Positions 40,843 through 49,997 of a stretch of 64,000 bases of DNA are shown here, one piece after another. How positions within the stretch are numbered: the stretch's first letter is position 1; each line of letters begins with the position of its first letter. The DNA lies in assembly GCF_032463525.1 (NCBI RefSeq), contig NZ_CP135971.1, positions 992,001 to 1,056,000 of the forward strand, written 5' to 3'. Source of the stretch: Pseudomonas sp. DTU_2021_1001937_2_SI_NGA_ILE_001 (GTDB lineage Bacteria > Pseudomonadota > Gammaproteobacteria > Pseudomonadales > Pseudomonadaceae). Both the position numbers and the translations under genes were made by a program. The notes under the pieces were generated by a model, which was not told the DNA's origin, ran no database searches, and saw only the letters and a program-made list of their open reading frames with translations.

Positions 40843-40897
40843 GGAGCCGCCTCATCCGCGAATCATTTTCGCCGCTGAAGCGGCTCCTACCTTTTTA
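40843..40897 (+). terminator. REP-associated terminator after syrC
   Basis: GGAGCCGC (40843) pairs with GCGGCTCC (40880-40887) around an inner GCCGCT/AGCGGC hairpin, followed by CTACCTTTTT. Lies 16 bases after the syrC stop. Confidence 0.5.
40869..40893 (+). repeat. REP element after syrC
   Basis: Contains GCCGCTGAAGCGGCTCCTACC, a diverged copy of the REP arms at 33534-33624; precedes repeat copy B exactly as the REP at 33599 precedes copy A. Confidence 0.7.
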
Positions 40898-40899
40898 AC

Positions 40900-41150
40900 G
40901 CGGCTAAATCCAATACCGACCAGTTAGACACTCTTCGGATTCTGTTGGAGCTTGCTCGCGAACTCCTCCCAACTGATGTTCAAGCTGGCCCGGCCCCAGG
41001 TTTCGCCCTGGCGGGCGACCCACTTTGTTACGGCAAAGTGGGCAAACCACTGCTCCTGGTTTGGCCCCGCCTGCGGCGGGGTTCCCTCCTTCCGGCGCCA
41101 TTCCAGGGGGCCGGCGCAATGGCCCGTCCCTGGCCCAGTGCGCCTAAGCC
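40900..41150 (+). repeat. Intergenic direct repeat, copy B (full length)
   Basis: The first 17 bases (GCGGCTAAATCCAATAC) are identical to copy A at 33645; CTCTTCGG and TTGGAGC follow, and it ends GCAATGGCCCGTCCCTGGCCC...GCCTAAGCC. An interior of about 150 bases is missing from copy A. Copies A and B bracket syrD-syrP-syrB1-syrB2-syrC in direct orientation. Confidence 0.7.
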
Positions 41151-41406
41151 GGCATCCCTGCCGGCTTACCCCCTTCCATGACACCTCCACTCGGCCTGCA
41201 CCGAAGTCGCGTTTGGCGGCGTCTGCAAGTTCTGTGCTTTAAAAAAAGCAAAAGCGACGCCAGACGAGATTCCTCTGGTCTAAAAGATCAGTATTGTGGC
41301 TAGCTTCAAGCCTCGGCAGGGCTGACCTTTCGGCGTGTATTGGCAGTCTGGCTCGCTGGAGAAATGCTGGCTGCAGGGCGCCCCTGTCTTCGCCATCATC
41401 GGCCCA

Positions 41407-42312
41407 TCAAGGGACATCCCTCTCAAGCGACTTCCACAGCTCGATCATCGTTTGATTGGTGTTGCCGATCGAACGGAACGACCATATCTCCAACTCAGCA
41501 GCCCATTCAGGTCCTCCCGCGCGAACGAGTTTGCCGGCCGCGATTTCCTCTTCCACCGCCGACTCGGGTAACCAGGTAATTCCATAGCCCTCGCGCGCCA
41601 TTCGCATCAGGTGCATGGCCATGTCGGCTTCGTAAAAACGCTGCAGGTCAGGTTGCACCGGTTGGCCATGAAGAATCAGATCGACTACCCGGCCCAGAAA
41701 CGAGGTCGCGGTATAAGAGAGGTAAGGAATGGGCTGGTGAGGAGATCCAGACAATGCGAATAACGGTTTGCCATCGGCACCGGGGGCTGAAACCGGGAAA
41801 AACGCATCAGTGCCCAAGCGAAGCCCCACGAATTTGTCTGGGTCCAGAAGGATGGGCGCGCGTGGATGGCTGTAACCGATCATCAGGTCACAGCCACCTT
41901 CTGCCAATGCAATAACGGCTTCCTGAACGTTGGCTGCCAGTACACGGGCCGTGAAATAGCCATTGCGCTGTTGGAATTGAGTGAACCATTTGGGTACGAA
42001 CGTCATGGACAGTGTATGACCCGCAACCACCTGAATGGATCGTCCAGGCATCCGCTCACCGCGCCGCAATGACGAGCGCAAGTCCATGAATGCAGACAAA
42101 GCTTCCCGCCCCTCGTTGCAGAATGTCTGCCCGGCCAGGGTGAGCTGCACCGGGTAGGTCCCCCGATCAACGAGTTCGACGCCCACCCACTCTTCAAGCG
42201 ACTTGATCCGCCGCGACAACGCCGACTGAGTGATGCAACGCATCTCTGCCGCACGGGAAAAGTTCTTGGTTTCTGCGATCGCTAACAGGTCATCTATCCA
42301 TTTGGTCTGCAT
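41407..42312 (-). CDS. LysR-family transcriptional regulator
   Basis: A 301-residue LysR-type regulator. The N-terminal winged helix (residues about 5-60: LLAIAETKNFSRAAEMRCITQSALSRR...) binds DNA and the rest is the effector domain (SIQVVAGHTLSMTFVPKWF... to the C-terminus). Start ATG 42312 (MQTKWIDD) is chosen over an upstream in-frame ATG at 42492 because LysR proteins start about 15 residues before the helix-turn-helix. It is divergent from the symporter-racemase pair, so it most likely controls those genes (the usual LysR arrangement; inference). Codon usage is less GC-rich than in the NRPS genes. No syr-syp type box is present here. Confidence 0.9.
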   Translation of the reverse strand: MQTKWIDDLLAIAETKNFSRAAEMRCITQSALSRRIKSLEEWVGVELVDRGTYPVQLTLAGQTFCNEGREALSAFMDLRSSLRRGERMPGRSIQVVAGHTLSMTFVPKWFTQFQQRNGYFTARVLAANVQEAVIALAEGGCDLMIGYSHPRAPILLDPDKFVGLRLGTDAFFPVSAPGADGKPLFALSGSPHQPIPYLSYTATSFLGRVVDLILHGQPVQPDLQRFYEADMAMHLMRMAREGYGITWLPESAVEEEIAAGKLVRAGGPEWAAELEIWSFRSIGNTNQTMIELWKSLERDVP

Positions 42313-42966
42313 GATGTTCTCGATGGATCCTCGACACGGCGAAAAAATTGCAGCAGGGCTGATTCCGAGCTTTGCACGCGCTGCGCGTCCCTTCCAACTG
42401 TCCAACCGGCCGTCGCAGCCTCCGCGCGCAGCCTTCGATGAAATATCGCCGCAGTTACGCGAATATATCGCCTCATTCCGTGAAAATCGCAAACTATGAT
42501 TTTATGGCATGAAACTATGGCGCATCCTCATCAACTGCTTCATCCGCTTGGCGTAATCTGCACCCATCGCCCCTGTCGAGGTTGTCATGAATACGCTATG
42601 TAAGGTCTTTTGTTTTTGCGCCAAAAGCACCGCCCATAGACAGCATGCGCCGTTGCGCTGCGCTCTCCAGCATGCCAGTTCATTACTGACCAAGAAGTTC
42701 TGCAGGCCGACCGGATAATCCTTCTTATTTCCCTGATCGGGCTGCTTTGACAGCCATACCGGTCAGTTAGTCGTTATGGGGGCTCGCTCCCAGGGCCTAA
42801 CTGTGTCGTGAACATGCGGTCGCTTCGCGGCTAAAGCCGCTCCTACCGAGCCCCATAACAACTAACTGAACTGTATTGGCTTTAACTGCGAACCCTGTCC
42901 TGGCCAGCGCCATATTTTCAAGGGCGCTGCGAGCTTCGACGCGCCATTAATAATAAAGAGGTCGAA
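42313..42966. other. Divergent promoter region, LysR gene / symporter
   Basis: About 650 bases, AT-richer near 42430-42530. A REP copy sits at 42822-42847 and a degenerate piece of the intergenic repeat near 42866. An open minus-strand frame at 42502-42693 has no support. The LysR binding site is expected here but I cannot pick one with confidence. Confidence 0.6.
42822..42847 (+). repeat. REP element upstream of the symporter gene
   Basis: Contains GCTTCGCGGCTAAAGCCGCT and ends CCTACC; identical over 26 bases to the REP arm at 33599-33624, with similarity extending about 16 bases further left (GTGAACA). Confidence 0.85.
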
Positions 42967-44262
42967 ATGAACAACAAGAAACTACCCACCTATATCGCCG
43001 TTGCGATTGTCCTTGGCATCGTCGTGGGCTGGGGTTGCAATACGTACTCGGCGTCTCCTGCCGCCGCGAAAGAAATGGCCGCGTACTTCAGCCTGGTCAC
43101 CGATATTTTTCTGCGCATGATCAAAATGATCATCGCGCCCCTGGTGTTTGCGACCCTGGTCGCGGGCATCAGCAGCCTCGGCAACTCCGGCTCGGTCGGC
43201 CGAATCGGGTTGCGCTCGATGATCTGGTTCGTAAGCGCCTCGGTGTTCTCTCTTGCACTGGGCATGTTGCTGGTGAACATCTTTCAACCAGGCGCCGGCC
43301 TCAACCTGGACCTTCAGCAAGCTCAGGCCTCCGGCGCCGTCACCGTCAATGCAGGTGACTTCAGCCTCAAGACATTCATAAGCCATGTTTTCCCCCGCAG
43401 CATCGCCGAGGCCATGGCCAATAACGAGATCCTGCAAATCGTGGTGTTCTCATTGTTCTTCGGTCTGGCGCTCGCTTACGTCAAACAACAGGGCAACGAA
43501 AGGATTGGCGCCCTGGTCGATGATCTGGCCAAGGTCATGTTCCGTATCACCGACTACGTCATGATGTTCGCGCCTATTGGCGTTTTTGCAGCGCTTGCAG
43601 CAGCGGTGACCACGCAAGGTATCGGGTTGCTGTTCGACTACGGCAAGCTGATTGGCGAGTTCTATTGTGGCGTTCTACTGCTGTGGGCGGTGCTCTTCGC
43701 CGTGGGCTACTTGTTCCTTGGTCGTTCGGTGTTCCGGCTTGGCAAGTTGATCCGCGAACCCGTTCTGCTGGCGTTCTCGACCGCCAGCAGCGAGTCGGCC
43801 TATCCGAAAACGATCGATGCACTGGAAAAGTTCGGTGCTTCAAAACGCGTTTCCAGCTTCGTCCTTCCATTGGGTTACTCATTCAACCTTGACGGTTCGA
43901 TGATGTATCAAGCCTTCGCGATCATGTTCATTGCCCAGGCGTACAACATTGATCTGTCATTTACTCAGCAGGCCCTGATTCTGCTGACCTTGATGGTCAC
44001 CAGTAAGGGCATGGCAGGCGTAGCACGCGCATCCATCGTCGTCGTCGCCGCCACGCTGCCAATGTTCCACCTCCCCGAAGCCGGTCTGCTGCTGATATTG
44101 GCTATCGATCAGTTCCTGGACATGGGCCGTACCGCCACCAACGTGGTGGGCAACAGCATTGCCACCGCCGTCATCGCCAAGATGGAAGACAAGCACGAAA
44201 AAGGTGCCTTGCCACAGGCGTCACCGCGATCAGCCATTCAGAGCGATCCTCAGAACGCCTGA
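42967..44262 (+). CDS. Dicarboxylate/amino acid:cation symporter (GltP/DctA family)
   Basis: A 431-residue inner-membrane symporter of the DAACS family, which imports glutamate, aspartate or C4-dicarboxylates with protons or sodium. Visible family motifs are the serine-rich loop FSTASSESAYPKT, GYSFNLDGSMMYQ, the TSKGMAGV hairpin and DQFLDMGRTATNVVGNS, whose Asp and Arg/Thr contact the substrate. Length is normal. AAGAGG lies five bases before ATG 42967. The racemase gene begins shortly after its stop, so they are probably one operon under the divergent LysR regulator: uptake of an acidic amino acid (possibly the D-form) coupled to racemisation. The exact substrate is unknown. Confidence 0.9.
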   Translation: MNNKKLPTYIAVAIVLGIVVGWGCNTYSASPAAAKEMAAYFSLVTDIFLRMIKMIIAPLVFATLVAGISSLGNSGSVGRIGLRSMIWFVSASVFSLALGMLLVNIFQPGAGLNLDLQQAQASGAVTVNAGDFSLKTFISHVFPRSIAEAMANNEILQIVVFSLFFGLALAYVKQQGNERIGALVDDLAKVMFRITDYVMMFAPIGVFAALAAAVTTQGIGLLFDYGKLIGEFYCGVLLLWAVLFAVGYLFLGRSVFRLGKLIREPVLLAFSTASSESAYPKTIDALEKFGASKRVSSFVLPLGYSFNLDGSMMYQAFAIMFIAQAYNIDLSFTQQALILLTLMVTSKGMAGVARASIVVVAATLPMFHLPEAGLLLILAIDQFLDMGRTATNVVGNSIATAVIAKMEDKHEKGALPQASPRSAIQSDPQNA

Positions 44263-44309
44263 AGCGAACATTGTTGAAAGCCCCCCCTTACTGCCTCGTT
44301 GAACAGAAC

Positions 44310-45764
44310 ATGAAACAGTCGAGAAGAAAATACGCTGGACGAACGCTGGGCATCATCGGCGGCCTTGGCTCGCTTGCCGGAGGAGACCTGTTCTTGAAGT
44401 TGCTCAAGACTGAACCGGTGCTTGCTGACCAAGGCCGTTACCATCTCCTTTTCGAGCAGCACCCGTTCAAGGATTTATCCTTGCCATTGAGCGCCGACGC
44501 CAGCATGACGTCGCGCAAGCTGTACGTGTTTCAGGTGTGCCAAGGGTACGCACAGAGCGACGCCGACGCCGTGCTGATTCCGTGCTTTGCCAGTCATACC
44601 TTCATCGATGAACTCAAGGCGGAACTGGATATCCCGATCGTCGACATGATGCAGGGCTTGAAGTGCCATTTGAGCGCGCTGGCCGAGCCTGGAACGCGCT
44701 TGGGTATCCTGGCTTCGGACTATGTACGGGCCGCCGGTTTGTTCGAAAAACATCTTGGGGACGACTTCGAACTGGTCTACCCCTGCGAAGTCAGCCAGGT
44801 TGCGTTGATGCAGGCGGTCTACGGCCCGGCGGGTATAAAGGCGGGGTATCTGGATGGCGCGGCAATCGAAATGCTGCACCAGGTATGTCTTGACCTCAAA
44901 AGCCAGGGGGTCACGCTTTTACTCCCTGGGATGACAGAGATCTCGCTGGTTGTAGCCGAGCTGCTGCGTCGAGGCATCGACTGTATCGACGTAAACCAGG
45001 TCTACGCCGAGTTCGCCACTGCAACGGAGTCGCCCCGGACTGGCCCCAGTTTCAAACTGGGCATCGTCGGAGGTGTGGGACCCGCTGCTACGGTCGATTT
45101 CATGGGCAAGGTGGTAAAGAACACGCCAGCAGGACGTGACCAGGATCACATCAAGATGGTGGTCGAGCAGAATCCACAGATCCCCGATCGCACGGCCAAC
45201 CTGCTGCACAACGCAACGGACCCTACGGTAGCGATGTACTCCACCTGCAAGCGCCTGGAGGACGAGGGCGCTGACGCAATCGCCATTCCCTGCAACACCG
45301 CCCACGCCTACGTCGAGCGCATCCAGGATCATCTGCGAATTCCGATCATCAACATGCTGACCGAGACGATCGACTTCATTCAACGAACTTACGGCTCATC
45401 CAGGCAAGTCGGCCTGCTCGCCACCTCAGGCACCCTCCAGAGCCGGGTATATCACTGCGCGGCAGAACGTGTGGGCCTGGACTTGCTGGTACCCGACGAC
45501 GCCGCGCAAGCGCTGGTCATGCGCTCGATTTACGGCGAGCGCGGGGTCAAGGCGGGGCATACCAGTGGACCATGCAAAGATGACCTGCTGACAGCGGCGG
45601 CTCATTTGGTCGAGTGCGGTGCCACGATCCTGATCCTGGGCTGTACCGAGTTGCCACTGGTCCTTCCTCAGTCGGATGGCTTGCTTATCGGAACGACCCG
45701 TGTGGCGCTGGTCGATCCGACTACCGTCCTTGCCCAGCGCTGTGTCGCCTTGGCTCTCGCCTGA
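44310..45764 (+). CDS. Tandem Asp/Glu racemase-family protein, one half lacking a catalytic Cys
   Basis: 484 residues formed by two copies of the aspartate/glutamate racemase fold; single-domain members are about 230 residues. Each half begins with the family glycine motif (LGIIGGLGS; LGIVGGVGPAAT). Cofactor-independent racemases use two cysteines. The C-terminal half has both, Cys328 in IPCNTAHAY and Cys445 in LGCTELPL. The N-terminal half has Cys92 (IPCFASH), but the second position is Met208 (LPGMTEIS), so that half should not racemise by the normal route. It may be structural, regulatory or specialised. ATG 44310 is used; a TTG at 44271 would add 13 residues. Lies downstream of the symporter gene. 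Confidence 0.87.
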   Translation: MKQSRRKYAGRTLGIIGGLGSLAGGDLFLKLLKTEPVLADQGRYHLLFEQHPFKDLSLPLSADASMTSRKLYVFQVCQGYAQSDADAVLIPCFASHTFIDELKAELDIPIVDMMQGLKCHLSALAEPGTRLGILASDYVRAAGLFEKHLGDDFELVYPCEVSQVALMQAVYGPAGIKAGYLDGAAIEMLHQVCLDLKSQGVTLLLPGMTEISLVVAELLRRGIDCIDVNQVYAEFATATESPRTGPSFKLGIVGGVGPAATVDFMGKVVKNTPAGRDQDHIKMVVEQNPQIPDRTANLLHNATDPTVAMYSTCKRLEDEGADAIAIPCNTAHAYVERIQDHLRIPIINMLTETIDFIQRTYGSSRQVGLLATSGTLQSRVYHCAAERVGLDLLVPDDAAQALVMRSIYGERGVKAGHTSGPCKDDLLTAAAHLVECGATILILGCTELPLVLPQSDGLLIGTTRVALVDPTTVLAQRCVALALA

Positions 45765-45840
45765 TCGAGGCGCCCGGCCGAAGGCACGAAGGTGACTCAA
45801 AGCCACTCTCGACGCTGCCAGCCAGGCGCAGTCTTGGTCC

Positions 45841-48800
45841 CTACCCCTTGCCCAGCCGCCGCTTCAGGCACTGCAGCACGTCGTCCACCCAGGTGAAGAT
45901 CACCGGTACCACCAGCAGGCTCAGCACGGTCGAGGCCAACAGACCGCCCATCACGATCACCGCCATCGGCTGGCGGAACGCCGGGTCTTCGCCGAAGCCC
46001 AGGGCGGTGGGCAGCATGCCGCCGCCCATCGCCAGGGTGGTCATGATGATCGGCCGCGCGCGCTTGTGGCAGGCATCGATCAGCGCGTCGTAACGGCTCA
46101 TGCCCCTTTCACGGCGCGCGACGATGGCGTATTCCACCAGCAGGATGGAGTTCTTGGTCACGATCCCCATCAGCATCAGGAAGCCGATCACCGACGGCAG
46201 CGAAAAGCTCATGCCACACAGGATCAGCGCCAGCAGCGCGCCGCCCAGCGACAGCGGCAGCGCCGAGAGAATGGTCGCCGGTTGCAGGAAGTCGTGGAAC
46301 AGCAGCACCAGCACCGCATACACGCACAACACACCGATAGCCATCGCCAGGCCGAAGCTGGCGAACAGCTCGGTCATCAGCTGCAGCTCGCCCTGCTCGA
46401 CGATCTTCACCTGTTCGGGCAGATGCTGCATGGCTGGCAGTTGCCGCGCCTCGGCCATGACATCGCCCAGGTTACGGCCATTGAGTTCCACTGACAGCGT
46501 GATGTTGCGCAAGCGGTCCAGGCGGGTGATCTGCGCCGGGCCACTGCCCATGCTCAGCTCGCCCAGCGAGGCGAGCGCCACCTGGCCGTCGCGGCCAGCG
46601 ACCCGTAGCTGGCCGATCAGCCCCAGGTCGTGGCGCACCGCCGGGTCCATGCGCACCCGCACATCCACCTGGCGCTGCGACAGGTTGATCTTGCCCAGTT
46701 GCGAGCTGTATTGCCCGTAGGTGGCCATGCGCAGGGTGTCGGCGATGGCCTGGCTGGTGATGCCCTGTGCCGCCGCGCGCGCCGTGTCCGGATGCATCTG
46801 GATCTCCGGGCGTTGCAAGGCGCTGCTGGAGGACACCGCGCCAATGCCGTGAATTTGCCGCAATTGCGGCTCCAGCGCCTGTGCGGTGCGCTCCAGCAGG
46901 TCGCCGTCGTCACTGGCCAGTACGATGCTGAGCTTTTCGCCGCTGCTGTCCCCCCCCACATCGACACGTGCGCCCGGGAGGCTGCGTAGCGCCTCGCGCA
47001 TCTTCGACTCCACCGCGCTCTGCTTGATCGAACGCTGGTCGCGGGGCACCAGTTCGACGGTAAGGACCGCATCGCCGGCGCCGATGATGCCCGCCGCGCC
47101 TGAGGCCGAGCTTTTCGCCGAGCCCACCACGCTGAACACATGCGCGACCTCGGGAATCGCCCGCAGGCGCTGGTCGGCCTGCCGGGTGATCTGCGCGGTC
47201 TGTTCGAGCGTGGTGCCCGGCGGCAGCTCCAGCATCACCTTGCTGGTGCCACTGTCCTGCGCGGGCAGGAAGCTGGTGGACAGCCAGGGGATCAACCCCA
47301 GGGTACCGATGAAGAACAGCGTGACGGCCAGGAAAGTGGCACGGCGCCGGGTCAGGGTCAGGTGAATCCAGCCCAGGTAGCGCCGCATGAGCGGGCCGTC
47401 GCGCTCGGACTCCTGGCGGGCCTTGAGGAAATACGCGGCCATCATCGGCGTGAGCACCCGCGCCACCAGCAGCGAAAACAGCAGCGCCACCGAAGCGGTC
47501 ACGCCGAACTGGCGAAACAGTTTGCCCACCACGCCGCCCATGAAGGCGGTGGGCAGGAACACCGCGACCAGCGTGAAGGTCGTGGCCAGCACCGCCAGGC
47601 CGATTTCACCCGCCGCCTCGCTGGCCGCGCGGGCCGGCGGCGTCCCCCCACGCAAGTGGCGGGCGATGTTCTCGATCTCGACGATGGCATCGTCCACCAG
47701 CACCCCGATCACCAGCGCCAGGGCCAGCAGAGAGATGGTGTTGAGGGTGAAGCCTGCCAGGTACATCACCCCGAAGGTCGGCAGGATCGACAGCGGCAAC
47801 GCCGTGGCGACGATCAGCGTGGCGCGCCAGTCGCGCAGGAACAGCCCGACCACCAGCACCGCCAGCAGCATGCCCTCGTAAAGAAGGTGCATCGAGTCGT
47901 GGTAGTTGGCCAGGATCGGCCGCACGGTGTCGCTGACCTCGGTGATCTTCACCTGCGGGTGCTGGGCCTGGAAGCTGGCCATCGCTTCGCGTGCGCCCTG
48001 CGCCACCTCCACGTCGGAGAAGCCCAGCGAACGGGTCAACTGCACGCCGATCACCGGCTTGCCGTCATGAAAGGCCAGGCTGCTGCGCTCGGCATGGCCG
48101 TCGCGGACAGTACCCAGCTGGCTCAGCGGCAACAGTCGCCCGTCGGCGCTGGGAATCGCCAGCCGGGCCAGCGCTGCGGGGTCGTCGATCGCGCCCAAGG
48201 TACGCACCGCCTGCTGGCCGCTGCCCAGGTTGCCCTGGCCGCCGGAGTTGTCCTTCTGCATGGCCCTGAGCTGGGCATCGACCTCGGCCACGCTGACACC
48301 CAGCCCGGCCATCAGTGCCGGGTCCAGGTCCACCTGTACTTCCCGATCGACCCCGCCGCTACGGGCGATCTGGGCAATGCCGGGGACACTCAGGAGCTTC
48401 TTCGCCAGGTCGTTATCGACGAACCACGACAACGCCTCCTCGTCCATCCCCGGCGCTTCGACCACGTAGCTGAGCAACGGCGCGGCACTGGTGGTCAGGC
48501 GCGACACCGACGGTGTGTCGAGGTTGGCCGGCAGCCCCGGCATGGCGCTGTCGACGGCGTTGCGCACCTCCATCAGTGCTTCGTCGCCGTCCTTGTCGAT
48601 CTCGAAGCTGACACTGATGGTCACCGCACCGTCGGTGATCACCGTGTTCACGTGCTTGAGCAGACGCAGCGAGGTCAGGCGGTCCTCGAGCTTGCGCGCC
48701 ACCTCGGTTTCCAACTGTTCGGGCGCGGCGCCTTCCAGAGAGGCGGTGATCGTCACCACCGGCAGGTCCATGTCCGGGAAGTCCTGGATGGGCAGGCGCT

Positions 48801-48888
48801 CGAAGCCCAGCCAGCCGAACAGCGTCAGCACGATGAACAGCAGCACACCCGGTACCGGGTAGCGGATCGACCAGGCCGAAAGGTTCAT
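45841..48888 (-). CDS. pseC: RND efflux pump inner-membrane subunit (PseC-like)
   Basis: A 1015-residue RND transporter, the proton-driven inner-membrane part of a tripartite pump. N-terminal helix PVPGVLLFIVLTLFGWLGF, then FPDMDLPVVTI and the porter domain; the proton-relay pair of Asp residues sits in LVIGVLVDDAIVEIENI. It is the last gene of a three-gene operon; ATG 48888 overlaps the adaptor stop by four bases. In P. syringae the PseABC pump lies at the edge of the syr-syp island and takes part in syringomycin/syringopeptin secretion. The operon carries an extended syr-syp box at 51476, which supports the same role here. The symbol is by analogy. Confidence 0.9.
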   Translation of the reverse strand: MNLSAWSIRYPVPGVLLFIVLTLFGWLGFERLPIQDFPDMDLPVVTITASLEGAAPEQLETEVARKLEDRLTSLRLLKHVNTVITDGAVTISVSFEIDKDGDEALMEVRNAVDSAMPGLPANLDTPSVSRLTTSAAPLLSYVVEAPGMDEEALSWFVDNDLAKKLLSVPGIAQIARSGGVDREVQVDLDPALMAGLGVSVAEVDAQLRAMQKDNSGGQGNLGSGQQAVRTLGAIDDPAALARLAIPSADGRLLPLSQLGTVRDGHAERSSLAFHDGKPVIGVQLTRSLGFSDVEVAQGAREAMASFQAQHPQVKITEVSDTVRPILANYHDSMHLLYEGMLLAVLVVGLFLRDWRATLIVATALPLSILPTFGVMYLAGFTLNTISLLALALVIGVLVDDAIVEIENIARHLRGGTPPARAASEAAGEIGLAVLATTFTLVAVFLPTAFMGGVVGKLFRQFGVTASVALLFSLLVARVLTPMMAAYFLKARQESERDGPLMRRYLGWIHLTLTRRRATFLAVTLFFIGTLGLIPWLSTSFLPAQDSGTSKVMLELPPGTTLEQTAQITRQADQRLRAIPEVAHVFSVVGSAKSSASGAAGIIGAGDAVLTVELVPRDQRSIKQSAVESKMREALRSLPGARVDVGGDSSGEKLSIVLASDDGDLLERTAQALEPQLRQIHGIGAVSSSSALQRPEIQMHPDTARAAAQGITSQAIADTLRMATYGQYSSQLGKINLSQRQVDVRVRMDPAVRHDLGLIGQLRVAGRDGQVALASLGELSMGSGPAQITRLDRLRNITLSVELNGRNLGDVMAEARQLPAMQHLPEQVKIVEQGELQLMTELFASFGLAMAIGVLCVYAVLVLLFHDFLQPATILSALPLSLGGALLALILCGMSFSLPSVIGFLMLMGIVTKNSILLVEYAIVARRERGMSRYDALIDACHKRARPIIMTTLAMGGGMLPTALGFGEDPAFRQPMAVIVMGGLLASTVLSLLVVPVIFTWVDDVLQCLKRRLGKG

Positions 48889-49997
48889 AGGGTGGCGCCT
48901 TCGGCTGGAACCACAGTGACCTTCGCGCCGTCGGCCAGGAACGCACCGCCGCTGCGTACCACCGGGGTGTCGGCATCCAGCCCGCTGAGCACTTCAACGG
49001 CCTGCTGCTGGCGTCGGCCGAGGGTCACCAACTGCTGCTTGACGTGCTGGTCCGCCCCCACGCTGAAGACATACGAACGCCCGTCGCGCAGCACCACGGC
49101 CGAGTCCGGCAGGGTCAGCGCGTCGCGCGTCGGCAGGTCGATCCGGCCACTGGCATACATGCCGGCCTGGGCCGGGCTGCCAACCGGCAGCGCCACATAG
49201 ACCAGCGCACGGCTGGTCTTGGCGTCCAGCACGGGCGACACCAGGCGCACCTGGCCGGTGACCTGCTGGCCGTCTGGCAACTGCACCCGGGCCACCTGAC
49301 CGATCCGCACCTGGGACAGTTGCCGGGCATCCAGCTCGGCCTGCCACTCGATGCGATTACCGCGGATCAGGCGAAACAGCTCATCGCCAGCGGCCAGCAC
49401 TTTGCCCAGCAGCGCCGTGCGCGAGGAAATCACTCCGTCGTCGACGGCCAGGATCCTGGTCTGGCCAAGGTTGATGCGGGTTGCCCGCAAATCAGCCTCG
49501 GCGCTGGCCAGCGCAGCCTTGGCCACCGCGACCTGGATGCGGTACTGCTCGCGCTGCTGGTCGGACAACGAGCCGCCCTGCCCCACGACATTCGCGCGGC
49601 GGTCGTTGGAGCGGGCTTCCTCCAGATTGGCACGCGCCTGAGCCACGGCGGCCAGCTGTTTCTGTTCCTGGGCCTGAACGGTCTCCGGGGCCAGGGTCGC
49701 CAGCACCTGGCCTTTTTTCACCTGGCTGCCGACATCGGCATTCAGGCTGGCGATACGCAAGCCGCTGGTTTCGGCGTTGATCACCGCCTCTTGCCAGGCC
49801 GCCAGCGCGCCACTGGCCTGCAACACGCCGGGCCACTGCTGGCGTTGCGGCTTGACCACTTCCACGCTGAGGCTGCTGACCGTTTCGCTCGGCGCATCGT
49901 TTTCGGGGGGCGGTGCAGGTGTACAACGACTCGACAGCACCCCCACCAGCACGACGCCGGCAGCGACCAGCAGGCTGTTACGGAGCCAAGGTTTCAT
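48885..49997 (-). CDS. pseB: RND periplasmic adaptor (PseB-like)
   Basis: A 370-residue membrane-fusion protein. One N-terminal membrane helix (NSLLVAAGVVLVGVL) anchors it. An SSRC follows, but Arg before the Cys makes it a poor lipobox. The lipoyl-like half-motifs ASGALAAWQEAVINAE and VKKGQVLATL flank a coiled-coil hairpin (residues about 110-180), and beta-barrel segments follow (VLAAGDELFRLI, VSPVLDAKTSRALVYVALP). It bridges the RND transporter and the outer-membrane channel. ATG 49997 is chosen, not the upstream in-frame ATG at 50054, because it overlaps the previous stop as ATGA and places the signal anchor at the very start. Confidence 0.9.
   Translation of the reverse strand: MKPWLRNSLLVAAGVVLVGVLSSRCTPAPPPENDAPSETVSSLSVEVVKPQRQQWPGVLQASGALAAWQEAVINAETSGLRIASLNADVGSQVKKGQVLATLAPETVQAQEQKQLAAVAQARANLEEARSNDRRANVVGQGGSLSDQQREQYRIQVAVAKAALASAEADLRATRINLGQTRILAVDDGVISSRTALLGKVLAAGDELFRLIRGNRIEWQAELDARQLSQVRIGQVARVQLPDGQQVTGQVRLVSPVLDAKTSRALVYVALPVGSPAQAGMYASGRIDLPTRDALTLPDSAVVLRDGRSYVFSVGADQHVKQQLVTLGRRQQQAVEVLSGLDADTPVVRSGGAFLADGAKVTVVPAEGATL

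Larger units (their letters stand above)
40828..41406. other. Intergenic region after syrC, repeats only
   Basis: About 580 bases. It contains a REP at 40869, repeat copy B at 40900-41150, a perfect hairpin at 41146-41167 (AAGCCGGCA / TGCCGGCTT) and a short A-rich palindrome at 41235-41250. Several open frames exist but none has a ribosome-binding site or family resemblance. Confidence 0.65.

Noticed and set aside
41146..41167. Perfect hairpin as a rho-independent terminator
   Set aside because: No T-run on either strand; it lies at the end of an intergenic repeat and is probably part of it.
42502..42693. 63-codon minus-strand frame in the LysR/symporter gap
   Set aside because: No Shine-Dalgarno sequence, no family resemblance, odd composition.
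44310..45764. Racemase as supplier of D-amino acids for the lipopeptides
   Set aside because: The dual C/E domains already account for D-residues, and the gene has no syr-syp box; kept only as a remote possibility.
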